This document shows positions 23,333 to 30,954 of a stretch of 30,954 nt of DNA, one piece after another (the first letter of the stretch is position 1; the number at the start of each line of letters is the position of its first letter). Under the pieces are notes generated by a model. That model did not search any database, was not told the origin of the DNA, and saw nothing but the letters and a program-made list of their open reading frames with translations. Location: assembly GCA_036394995.1 (NCBI GenBank), contig DASWED010000003.1, forward strand, positions 1 through 30,954, written 5' to 3'. The translations under genes were made by a program, and so were the position numbers. This DNA is from DASWED01 sp036394995 (lineage in GTDB: Bacteria; Actinomycetota; UBA4738; JACQTL01).

Positions 23333-23763
23333 GCACGCCTCCGGAGGGCGGAGCCCAGACGCCGCACCTGCTGGTGAACCCGGAGTCGCTGGCCCCGCCG
23401 GCGGGGTTCGCCCACGCGGTGGTCCCGGCCCCGGGACGCACCGTCTACCTGGGGGGCCAAGCCGGGATCACGGCGGACGGGGGACTGGCCGGTCCCGGCC
23501 TCCTCGAGCAGTTCGATCAGGCCCTGTCGAACCTGGTGGAGGCCCTCGGGGCGGCCGGGGGGCGGCCCGAGCACCTCGTCCAGGTCCACCTGTTCGTGAC
23601 CGACGTGGCCGGATACCGGGAGCGGCTGACGGACCTGGGCCGGTCGTGGCGGGAGCACCTGGGTCGCCACTACCCGGCGGTGGCGTTGTTCGAGGTGACC
23701 GGCCTGTACGACCCCGGCGCGGTGGTCGAGCTCACGGCCGTGGCGGTCGTCCCGGAGCCGTGA
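23329..23763 (+). CDS. RidA/YjgF-family protein without the catalytic arginine
   Basis: 144 residues from GTG 23329, overlapping the crotonase stop by four bases. The YjgF fold is recognisable: TVYLGGQAGITADGGLAGPG, then LSNLVEALGAAGGRPEHLVQ, VHLFVTDVAGYRERL, and VVELTAVAVVPEP at the end. Classical RidA hydrolyses reactive enamine/imine intermediates and needs an arginine in the PARSCVEV segment (R105 in E. coli). Here the segment reads PAVALFEV, with valine 118 at that position, so imine deaminase activity is unlikely. It belongs to one of the Rid subfamilies of unknown role. Tight coupling with gcdH and the crotonase suggests a part in the same acyl-CoA pathway. Confidence 0.85.
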   Translation: MSTPPEGGAQTPHLLVNPESLAPPAGFAHAVVPAPGRTVYLGGQAGITADGGLAGPGLLEQFDQALSNLVEALGAAGGRPEHLVQVHLFVTDVAGYRERLTDLGRSWREHLGRHYPAVALFEVTGLYDPGAVVELTAVAVVPEP

Positions 23764-23788
23764 CGAACGCGCCGGCCGGGCCGCCCGA

Positions 23789-24658
23789 TCAGCGGGTGGC
23801 CAGCGCCACCGCCATGGCCTCGCGCAGGGTCGGCGAGCCCTCCAGCCGGAGCGTGACCGGACCTCGGGTCCAGATCAGCGTGTTCCCGGCCAGGCGGGAT
23901 TCATCGTTGAAGTGGGACCCGTTCCGATCGACGTAGTCGAGCTCGTGCGCCGTCCCGGACAACCAGTACCCGGTCTCGCCGTTCACCTGCACCCTCGTCA
24001 CGCGCGTCCCCGCGTCCACCAGCTTCCTGATGAATGGGCGGTACGGGTTCGCGTGGAACTCCGTCAACAGCAGCGCCGGCCTGGGCTCCGCGCCCGGTGA
24101 CCCGGGCCTGACCCAGACGAACGACACTCGTCCACCGACAGGCCGGTAGGACAGGAACACCAGGGGCTGGCCGAATCCCTGGACCGCCGGCGGGACGGCC
24201 GGGGAGAAGTCCACCTCGGCCCTGGCCGCCTCGAGCGTCGAGGGGATGCCCAGCTCCAGCCGGTCGCCCAGCGACGGGAGGGTGGGGCTCGGAAGCGGGG
24301 AGGGGCTCGAGGACGGACCGGAGGCCGAGATTCCAGGCGAGGGAGTGGTCCCGTTCTGGAACACGATCTGGATCCCCCGGACTCCCACGTAGGCCGCGCC
24401 GGCAGCCACCGCCGCCATCGAGACGATCAGCACCGCGATCACGAGGGCCCGGCGCATCCCCCGGGGCGGCAGCAGGCCGGCCAGCCACCGACGGACCCGG
24501 CGTCCGAACGGCGCCCGGGCCGGGGCGGGCTGGCGGATGCGGGCCACGGCCAGCGCGGCGAGATCCGCGGACGGTTCGGGGAACGCGAGGTCGGCGGCGA
24601 GCCCCGCCAGAGCCGAGCCCAGCTCGTCGTCGGTCATCCGCCGCAGGCGCTCAGTCAT
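23789..24658 (-). CDS. Single-helix membrane protein, probable anti-sigma partner
   Basis: 289 residues. A cytoplasmic helical N-terminus (about 1-66, starting MTERLRRMTDDELGSALAGL) is followed by one membrane helix (about 70-92), a Ser/Pro-rich linker (about 103-128) and a large external domain without recognisable motifs. The start overlaps the end of the ECF sigma gene by 8 bases, the usual arrangement of sigma and membrane anti-sigma. No HxxxCxxC zinc anti-sigma motif is present, so the call is from context and topology only. The external part (YRPVGGRVSFVWVRPGSPGA, NGETGYWLSGTAHEL) resembles DUF4367-like lipoprotein or anti-sigma domains. Confidence 0.65.
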   Translation of the reverse strand: MTERLRRMTDDELGSALAGLAADLAFPEPSADLAALAVARIRQPAPARAPFGRRVRRWLAGLLPPRGMRRALVIAVLIVSMAAVAAGAAYVGVRGIQIVFQNGTTPSPGISASGPSSSPSPLPSPTLPSLGDRLELGIPSTLEAARAEVDFSPAVPPAVQGFGQPLVFLSYRPVGGRVSFVWVRPGSPGAEPRPALLLTEFHANPYRPFIRKLVDAGTRVTRVQVNGETGYWLSGTAHELDYVDRNGSHFNDESRLAGNTLIWTRGPVTLRLEGSPTLREAMAVALATR

Positions 24659-25268
24659 CGGCGGCCCCCTCGGCCACGGCCGGCGCCGCCCCGGCGGCGG
24701 TGAGCGATTCGCGAAGCCGGGTGAGCGACCTCGACAGCCTGGACTTCACCGTTCCCTTGGGGATCCCCAGGGCCTCGGCGGTCTCGAGCTCGGAGAGTCC
24801 CAGCAGGTAGCGGTACCCCACCACCAGCCGGTCCTCCTCTCGCATGGCCTGCAACGCCCGCACCAGCAATTCCCGTTCCTCCCGTTCCAGCGCCGCCACC
24901 TCGGGGGATGGGGCCGCATCCCCCGAGGGGCGGGCCTCGGCGACGCGCAGGGTCAGCCGGTCCGCCCGGGCCGAGGCCCGACGGCGGTTCCTGGCCTCGT
25001 TCGTCACGATGGCCAGGAGCCACGGCCGGAAGGCGGCCCCCTCCCGGAACCTCGACATCGCGCGGTAGGCCTTCACGAAGGCCTCCTGCACGGCGTCCTC
25101 GGCCTCGGCGGAGTCCCGGGTGACCAGCCAGGCGGTCCGCATCGCGATCTGCTGATGGGCCCGGACCAGCTCCTCGTATGCCCCGACGTCACCATCCTTC
25201 GCTCGCTCGGCGAGCCCCGCTTCCTCCAGTGGTCGGCCCTCCACGGAGTCGAATGATCGTTCCGACAT
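24651..25268 (-). CDS. ECF-type RNA polymerase sigma factor
   Basis: 205 residues from ATG 25268 with GAGG 8 bases upstream. Region 2 (about 25-95) contains AYEELVRAHQQIAMRTAWLV, AEDAVQEAFVKAYRAM and FRPWLLAIVTNEARNRRR. Region 4 (about 130-190) has GLSELETAEALGIPKGTVKSR. Only these two domains are present, as in classical ECF factors. The downstream overlapping gene probably encodes its membrane anti-sigma factor, so it should respond to an envelope signal. A GGAACC-N16-CGTA element (25297 down to 25272) could be a self-recognised promoter, but it lies so close to the ATG that transcription would start at the start codon. Confidence 0.92.
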   Translation of the reverse strand: MSERSFDSVEGRPLEEAGLAERAKDGDVGAYEELVRAHQQIAMRTAWLVTRDSAEAEDAVQEAFVKAYRAMSRFREGAAFRPWLLAIVTNEARNRRRASARADRLTLRVAEARPSGDAAPSPEVAALEREERELLVRALQAMREEDRLVVGYRYLLGLSELETAEALGIPKGTVKSRLSRSLTRLRESLTAAGAAPAVAEGAADD

Positions 25269-25323
25269 GGCTACGCCCTCGGCCTCGATCGGGTTCCCGC
25301 CGCTCAGCCGCCCCCGGGGGCGC

Positions 25324-26451
<1,128 letters not shown>

Positions 26452-26636
26452 GGCACGAGCCGTATACCACGCCTGCCCCCGGGTCGCGGGCGCCAAGCTC
26501 ATGGCCGGTCGCGCATGGGGTCGGAATCCCGCAGATCGGTGGCCAGGATGGCGCAGGGTCGTGGGCTTCACCGCCTGAGCGGGCCATCGCTAGGATGGCG
26601 CCGACAGGGTGAGACGTGAGCACAAGGGGGAATCCC

Positions 26637-27992
26637 ATGGCGGAGTCGCCCTACTGGAACCCGCGGCACGAGACCATGCCGCGCGAGGACCTCGAGGCGC
26701 TGCAGGTCCGGAAGCTGCGCAACCTCGTCGAGTGGGCCGACGCAGCGGTCCCATGGCAGTCCAAACGGTTGCGCGACGCCGGCGTGACGGCCGATTCCGT
26801 CGACTCACTTGACGATCTCCGGCGCATCCCGTTCCTGACCCGCGAGGAGTGGATGCAGGGCCAGGTGGAGCACCCGCCGTACGGGCCCATCCTGGCGGCT
26901 GAGCCCGCCCGGGCGATCCGCTACCACATGACGTCGGGAACCACCGGCAAGACGCCCATCCGGGTGCTCGACTCCATGAAGGACTGGGAGTGGATCGCCG
27001 AGATGTGGTGCTACGGGCTGTGGGGGTTCGGCGTCCGGCCGGCCGACACGCTGTTCGTGGCGTTCGGGTACTCGAAGTTCATCGGGTTCTGGGGGCTCCA
27101 CTACGCGGGCGAGAAGCTGGGCTGCCTGGTCCTCCCCGGCGGCGCGATGACCACCGACCAGCGCGTGAAGGAGATCGTCGAGATGGGCGCGACGGTGGTG
27201 GCGTCCACGCCGACGTACGCCCTGCGCATGGCCCAGGAGGCTCGCAGCCTGGGGATCGACCTGGCCGGGTCCGCGGTGCAGCGCGTGATCCTGTCCGGCG
27301 AGCCGGCCGGCTCCATCCCGGCCACCAAGGCGCTCATCGAGGAGCAGTGGGGAGCGAAGGCGGGCGACACGGCGGGGATGACCGAGCTCGGCACGATCAT
27401 GATCTTCGAGTGCGCCGAGCAGCCCGGCGGGACGCACATCATCGAGGACCACTACATCGAGGAGGTCGTCGACCCCGTCACCGACGAACCGGTGCCGTAC
27501 GGCGAGATGGGGGAGCGGGTGGTGACGTCGTTCGGCCGCGGGTTCATCCCGGTGCTCCGGTACCGGACCCGGGACTTCGTGGTGAGGGTGCCCGGGTCGT
27601 CGTGTCCGTGCGGGCGGACGTTCGACATCTACGACGGCGGGATCCGGGGCCGGGTGGACGACATGAAGCTGGTCCGTGGCACGAACGTCTACCCGCGCGC
27701 GGTGGAGGCCCTGGTGCGCGAACATCCCGAGGTGGACGAGTTCCAGATCCACCTGTACACGGCAGACGGCATCCGCGACGAGATCGAGGTCCTCATCGAG
27801 GTCCCCGACCAGAGCGTCGACGCCGACGCGCTGTGCCGGCAGCTGGCGAAGGAGCTGACGGACGCGCACGAGTCCCTGCGGTTCGGCGTCCGGGCCGTGG
27901 AGCTGGAATCGCTCCCGCGGTTCGAGCTGAAGGCCAAGCGGGTCACGGACGACCGGATCGTGATCGGGACCGAAGACGAGCGGAGGTCGTGA
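26637..27992 (+). CDS. PaaK-like (phenylacetate-CoA ligase family) adenylate-forming ligase
   Basis: 451 residues from ATG 26637, with AAGGGGG about 6 bases upstream. GTG 26616 in the same frame has no such site. A TAGGAT box at 26591 is a plausible -10. Motifs of the PaaK branch of adenylating enzymes: YWNPRHETMPREDLEALQ at the N-terminus, phosphate loop HMTSGTTGKTPIRV (about 97-110), GMTELG, YRTRDFVV, the cysteine pair in SSCPCGRTFD, GRVDDMKLVRGTNVYP, and a C-terminal KAKRV lysine region. It should activate an aromatic or related acid as its CoA thioester, but phenylacetate is not proven and no paa ring-oxidation genes are near. The stop shares one base with the start of a small downstream gene. 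Confidence 0.88.
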   Translation: MAESPYWNPRHETMPREDLEALQVRKLRNLVEWADAAVPWQSKRLRDAGVTADSVDSLDDLRRIPFLTREEWMQGQVEHPPYGPILAAEPARAIRYHMTSGTTGKTPIRVLDSMKDWEWIAEMWCYGLWGFGVRPADTLFVAFGYSKFIGFWGLHYAGEKLGCLVLPGGAMTTDQRVKEIVEMGATVVASTPTYALRMAQEARSLGIDLAGSAVQRVILSGEPAGSIPATKALIEEQWGAKAGDTAGMTELGTIMIFECAEQPGGTHIIEDHYIEEVVDPVTDEPVPYGEMGERVVTSFGRGFIPVLRYRTRDFVVRVPGSSCPCGRTFDIYDGGIRGRVDDMKLVRGTNVYPRAVEALVREHPEVDEFQIHLYTADGIRDEIEVLIEVPDQSVDADALCRQLAKELTDAHESLRFGVRAVELESLPRFELKAKRVTDDRIVIGTEDERRS

Positions 27993-28198
27993 TGGAGAAC
28001 CTGGCCGGCACCGAGCTCAGCGAGGCCGAGGCCAAGTTGGTCGACGTCTACCGGGAACTGCACCGGATCGTCGACATGTGCGCCGACGAGCTGCCGCCGT
28101 TCGCGCTCCGCAACGCCACCAAGGCCCTGTCGTCCCTGTGGCAGGTCATGAACGGCCTCGACATGGACCCCGGCCAGCTCTACGACCTCGGCGCGTGA
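27992..28198 (+). CDS. Small helical protein coupled to the PaaK-like ligase
   Basis: 68 residues. Its ATG shares its A with the last base of the ligase stop (TGATG), so it is probably translated by re-initiation. Composition is acidic and amphipathic: MENLAGTELSEAEAKLVDVY at the start, then helices with DMCADELPPFALRNATKALS and LWQVMNGLDMDPGQLYDLGA. There is no membrane helix, signal or metal motif. I recognise no family. The balanced charge, lack of shadow-like composition and tight coupling argue that it is real. It may be a small subunit or modulator of the ligase. Confidence 0.7.
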   Translation: MENLAGTELSEAEAKLVDVYRELHRIVDMCADELPPFALRNATKALSSLWQVMNGLDMDPGQLYDLGA

Positions 28199-28204
28199 CC
28201 GCTC

Positions 28205-28834
28205 TTATTCCGCGGGTTCCTCGTCGCGGTCGGTCCCCTTGGGGAGCTGGTCGACGACGTAGTAGATGGCGACGGCGGAGATCACCGCGAGCGTGATCAT
28301 CGCGCTGACGAACGACAGGGCGATCGTCGCGGCGTAGACGAAGATCCCGATGCTGAACCGGCGGAACTGGGACTTCGCCGTCGCGGGGTCGATGGCCTCG
28401 TGGAGGCGGCGGCGGTCGCGGATCACCCACAGCCACAGGAGGTTGAAGCCGATCGCGCACCCGAACAGGTTGGCGGCGTAGATCGCGCCCGCTACGTGGG
28501 AGTCGTTCCCGCCCTCCTGCAGGTACTCGGCGAACAGCGCCGTGGCGAACGGGAGCGCGGCGATGAACATCAGCAGCAGGAGGTTGATGAACAGCAGCGT
28601 CCGGTCGACGATCGCCACTCGGTCCATCAGCCCGTGATGGTTCACCCACATGATCCCGATGACCGTGAACGACAGGGCATAGGCGGCGAACTTGGGCCAC
28701 GCGGCCACGATCGCGCTCCACAGTCCGTGGTGGGCGGCGATCTCGTCCCCGGACACCTTGAGGTCCAGCGCAAGGAGCGTGATCGCCACCGCGATCACGC
28801 CGTCGCTGAACGCCTCCAGCCGCCCCTTTGTCAT
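28205..28834 (-). CDS. TMEM175/DUF1211-family membrane protein (putative potassium channel)
   Basis: 209 residues from ATG 28834 with a weak G-rich site upstream. The N-terminal signature RLEAFSDGVIAVAITLLALD (about 5-24) contains the FSDG motif that starts the first helix of TMEM175 proteins. Six hydrophobic helices follow, with VIGIMWVNHHGLMDRV and RTLLFINLLLLMFIAALPFA as family landmarks. Bacterial members are tetrameric potassium-selective channels without the classical GYG filter. It converges on the small ligase partner (6-base gap) and diverges from the propeller lipoprotein. The minus-strand -10 candidate TACGCT lies at 28868-28863. Confidence 0.9.
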   Translation of the reverse strand: MTKGRLEAFSDGVIAVAITLLALDLKVSGDEIAAHHGLWSAIVAAWPKFAAYALSFTVIGIMWVNHHGLMDRVAIVDRTLLFINLLLLMFIAALPFATALFAEYLQEGGNDSHVAGAIYAANLFGCAIGFNLLWLWVIRDRRRLHEAIDPATAKSQFRRFSIGIFVYAATIALSFVSAMITLAVISAVAIYYVVDQLPKGTDRDEEPAE

Positions 28835-28862
28835 CGAACCCCCCACAACCTCTCGGGCGAAG

Positions 28863-28868
28863 AGCGTA
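28863..28868 (-). promoter_or_regulatory. Candidate -10 box (TACGCT) of the TMEM175-like gene
   Basis: TACGCT preceded by GAA lies 28 bases upstream of the ATG on the minus strand. The same hexamer is the proposed -10 before tdh and gcdH. No -35 box is apparent. Confidence 0.3.
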
Positions 28869-28948
28869 TTCCAGCGTGGGCCTCCGGGATTTCCGTCCCA
28901 TCCGTCGGCGCGACCGCCGCCGTACAGTCCGGTGTCGAGGGAGGTGTC

Positions 28949-30142
28949 GTGCAGGCCAGGCTCGCTCTGATAGCCGTGATCGTCCTGGCGCTCGTTTCCG
29001 GGTGCACGGATTCTCCGCCGTCGGGTTGCGACGTGTGGAAGCAAGCGGCCCCGCCGGCGGGCTACGTCTCGGACGTCCTCGCGCTCGCCGATGACGACGT
29101 GTGGCTGGCCGGCCAGGGTGGGGAGGACTTCCGGGGCAGCGTCTTCCACTGGGAAGGGAGGCGCTGGCATTCGGTGCAGACAGCGAGGCTCGATGCCCGC
29201 CACATATGGCTGACCTCGATCGCCGGCGTCGCTCCCGACGACATCTGGGCCTCCGGGATCGCATTCCCGAAGGACACCGACCGACTGTCGCACCCGGTCG
29301 TCGAGCACTGGGACGGCCGGACCTGGAGCGCGGTCCCGCTCCCCGACCTGGGGTCGTCGCAGGGCTCGATGGGAGGTCTCTCAGCGATCTCGGCCGATGA
29401 GGTGTGGGCAGCCGGTTGGTACGGGGAGCGGAACCATCACCATCCGCTCGTGCAGCGATGGGACGGCCGGACCTGGGCCCGAGTGCCCGTTCCCGACCAG
29501 TTCCGCGATCTGTATGCCCTGGGCGGGTTCTCCGCGATCGCGTCCGACGACGTGTGGCTCCTCGCAATGGGGGAAGGGGACACGCTCGGTGAACGGATCA
29601 TCACGTTGCACTGGGACGGGCACGGCTGGACGAGATTCCCCGGCCCTGTGTTCGGGCCGACGGAGCCGAGGCTCCTGGAGGCGACGTCCCTCTACCTGAA
29701 GGGGATCACGGCGATCGGACGCGACGACGTGTGGATGTTCGGTGAGTACGAGCCCGCGCGGAAGGTGGGCCGGCACGCCACGCCCGGCCGCCAACAGGCG
29801 CTGTTCGCCCACTGGGATGGCGGGCGGTGGAGTGTTATCTCGGATCCCGAGCTGCCGGGACGGGTGAATGCACTTGCGGGGCGTTCGCCGGACGATGTGT
29901 GGGCGGTGGGAGTCCAGGGCTCGCCGACCAGACCGGTCACGTGGCACTGGGACGGGCACAAGTGGTCCGAGGCCCCGAGCCCGCAGGTGGGAGTGGGGCC
30001 CCAGCACATGGACGACTTCCGGACCAACGAGTTGTTCACCCTGTCCATCGCGCCCGACGGGACCGCATGGGCGGCGGGCCAGTACGCAGTCGGTGAGGAG
30101 AACGACATCGACACGCTCGTGGAGGTCTGTCGGACCCCGTAG
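28949..30142 (+). CDS. Beta-propeller-like repeat lipoprotein
   Basis: 397 residues from GTG 28949, four bases after GAGGGAGG; TACAGT at 28923-28928 may be its -10. A short signal ends in the lipobox L-V-S-G-C (C19). The rest consists of about six or seven repeats pairing a DDVWLAG/DDIWASG/DEVWAAG-type strand with an HWDGRTWS-type strand (at roughly 48, 94, 151, 200, 253, 310 and near the end), as in kelch- or WD-like propellers. It should form a surface-tethered propeller, probably for binding rather than catalysis. No active-site signature is visible. Codon use is somewhat less strictly GC-rich than in its neighbours, which might hint at recent acquisition. Confidence 0.8.
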   Translation: MQARLALIAVIVLALVSGCTDSPPSGCDVWKQAAPPAGYVSDVLALADDDVWLAGQGGEDFRGSVFHWEGRRWHSVQTARLDARHIWLTSIAGVAPDDIWASGIAFPKDTDRLSHPVVEHWDGRTWSAVPLPDLGSSQGSMGGLSAISADEVWAAGWYGERNHHHPLVQRWDGRTWARVPVPDQFRDLYALGGFSAIASDDVWLLAMGEGDTLGERIITLHWDGHGWTRFPGPVFGPTEPRLLEATSLYLKGITAIGRDDVWMFGEYEPARKVGRHATPGRQQALFAHWDGGRWSVISDPELPGRVNALAGRSPDDVWAVGVQGSPTRPVTWHWDGHKWSEAPSPQVGVGPQHMDDFRTNELFTLSIAPDGTAWAAGQYAVGEENDIDTLVEVCRTP

Positions 30143-30161
30143 TCGGTCGGGCTTGGCCCGG

Positions 30162-30662
30162 TCAGCGGTAGACGCGGCGGGGGAACAGGTCCTCGGCCGA
30201 CCGGATCCGGTCGAGGATCAGCAGCCCGTCCAGGTGGTCGAGCTCGTGCTGCGCCGCCCGCGCCTCGAACCCCTCCATGTTGAACACGCGCGCGACGCCG
30301 TCGGCGTCGTGGCCGGCGAGCACGATGTGCCGGGCCCGGCGGACGTTCGCCGTGAAGTCGGGGACCGAGAGGCACCCCTCGCGGAGGACCTCGGCGTCGT
30401 GGGCCTCCACCAGCTCGGGGTCGAACAGCACCACCAGGCCGTGGGACGTCGCCGCACGAGGGTGCGAGCTCACGTCGAGGCAGAGCGCGCGCACCCCAAC
30501 CCCGATCTGGGGCGCCGCCAGCCCGACCGTCGCCGGCCCCGCCCGCATGGTGTCGACGAGGTCCTCGGCCAGGGCGCGCGTCGCGTCGCCGATCTCGCCC
30601 GCGTGCCTCGCGGGCTCCTTCAGGACGGCGTTCGGATACCGCAGGACGGGCCAGACCGGCAC
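30162..30662 (-). CDS. def: Peptide deformylase
   Basis: 166 residues from GTG 30662, whose first base is the last base of the upstream ACT gene stop. It removes the formyl group from nascent N-terminal methionine. All three family motifs are visible: TVGLAAPQIG (motif 1, with Thr in place of the usual first Gly), EGCLSVP with metal ligand C97, and QHELDHLDG with H139, E140 and H143. The N-terminus VLRYPNAVLKEPA is also typical. Length is normal. The overlap with the ACT gene means both are co-translated; fmt, which often accompanies def, is not in the window. Confidence 0.93.
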   Translation of the reverse strand: MPVWPVLRYPNAVLKEPARHAGEIGDATRALAEDLVDTMRAGPATVGLAAPQIGVGVRALCLDVSSHPRAATSHGLVVLFDPELVEAHDAEVLREGCLSVPDFTANVRRARHIVLAGHDADGVARVFNMEGFEARAAQHELDHLDGLLILDRIRSAEDLFPRRVYR

Positions 30663-30954
30663 TAGAGCGTCTCGGTCTCGACCGGTCGAAACGTGGCGTC
30701 GACGCCCATCTCGTCGGCCACGGCGCGGATCTCGCGTTCGAGATCCGCGCGCGAGACGTCCCGCGGCACGGCCAGCTCGGCGACCATCGCGTAGACCGGC
30801 GCCTCGTCCCCGACCAGCCGGCACGACAGGTCGGTGATGTTCACGCCCCGCCCGGCGAGCGTCGCGGCGATCCGCGCCACCAGCCCGGGCCGGTCGGACC
30901 CGTACGCCACCAGCGTGTGCGTCGACGGCGCCGAGGGGACGCGATCGGACGACG
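30662..30954 (-). CDS. ACT-domain protein, GcvR-like (5' end outside window)
   Basis: The frame is open to the window edge, so GTG 30910 is probably internal; sequence before it (THTLVAYGSDRPGLV) is part of the domain. About 97 residues are visible: an ACT domain with DRPGLVARIAATLAGRGVNI, then DLSCRLVGDEAPVYAMVAEL and an RADLEREIRAVADEMGVD helix. The pattern is that of GcvR/PurU-type ACT repeats, which bind amino acids such as glycine or serine. The missing N-terminal part may hold a second ACT domain. It overlaps def by one base. A regulatory role is inferred. Confidence 0.8.
   Translation of the reverse strand, partial: SSDRVPSAPSTHTLVAYGSDRPGLVARIAATLAGRGVNITDLSCRLVGDEAPVYAMVAELAVPRDVSRADLEREIRAVADEMGVDATFRPVETETL

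Overview
This is a very GC-rich, densely coded chromosomal stretch. Nearly every third codon position is G or C, GTG starts are frequent, and several genes look leaderless. Tdh-Kbl, a stand-alone TrpB2, an ECF42-type sigma factor with its YCII/DGPF partner, an Rrf2 regulator next to NirK, and TMEM175/DUF1211 together point to a chemoheterotrophic member of Actinomycetota or a similar high-GC phylum. No rRNA, tRNA or phylogenetic marker is present, so the assignment is an inference. I see no mobile element, CRISPR array or tRNA. The largest gene-free gap is about 185 bases, between 26452 and 26636.

Layout. 1-6685 is metabolic: the end of a DinB-like gene, an aldo/keto reductase, a MauE-TlpA thiol-redox pair on the minus strand, then the threonine-catabolic genes tdh and kbl with an acyl-CoA-synthetase-like gene and a GYD protein. 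At 6715-7094 lies a decayed class III adenylate cyclase. 7084-11686 holds a polysaccharide deacetylase, a soluble GAF-GAF histidine kinase and trpB2.

11826-19535 is the redox core. A membrane-anchored copper nitrite reductase with an extra C-terminal cupredoxin is divergent from an operon of Rrf2 regulator, cupredoxin lipoprotein and receiver-like protein. This operon runs tail to tail into a minus-strand operon of two small paralogous membrane proteins, ApbE and a heme-binding ferric-reductase-like membrane protein. A two-component system is divergent from that operon, and the tail of a lost cupredoxin gene sits directly behind its kinase.

19522-21179 is an ECF42 sigma/DGPF operon with a recognisable own-type promoter. 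21330-23763 is a glutaryl-CoA dehydrogenase, crotonase and RidA-like operon. 23789-26451 is an ECF sigma with a membrane anti-sigma-like partner, and an acyl-CoA dehydrogenase. 26637-28198 is a PaaK-like ligase coupled to a tiny helical protein. The window ends with a TMEM175-like channel, a propeller lipoprotein, peptide deformylase and an ACT-domain protein that runs off the end.

How they work together. The most coherent story is extracytoplasmic copper, heme and flavin electron transfer. Nitrite is reduced to NO by NirK, electrons may come from the cupredoxin lipoprotein, and a predicted Fe-S Rrf2 regulator could sense NO. Beside it is a flavin/heme membrane module whose flavin acceptor is not obvious. 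The acyl-CoA genes suggest growth on amino acids, aromatics or dicarboxylates through glutaryl-CoA.
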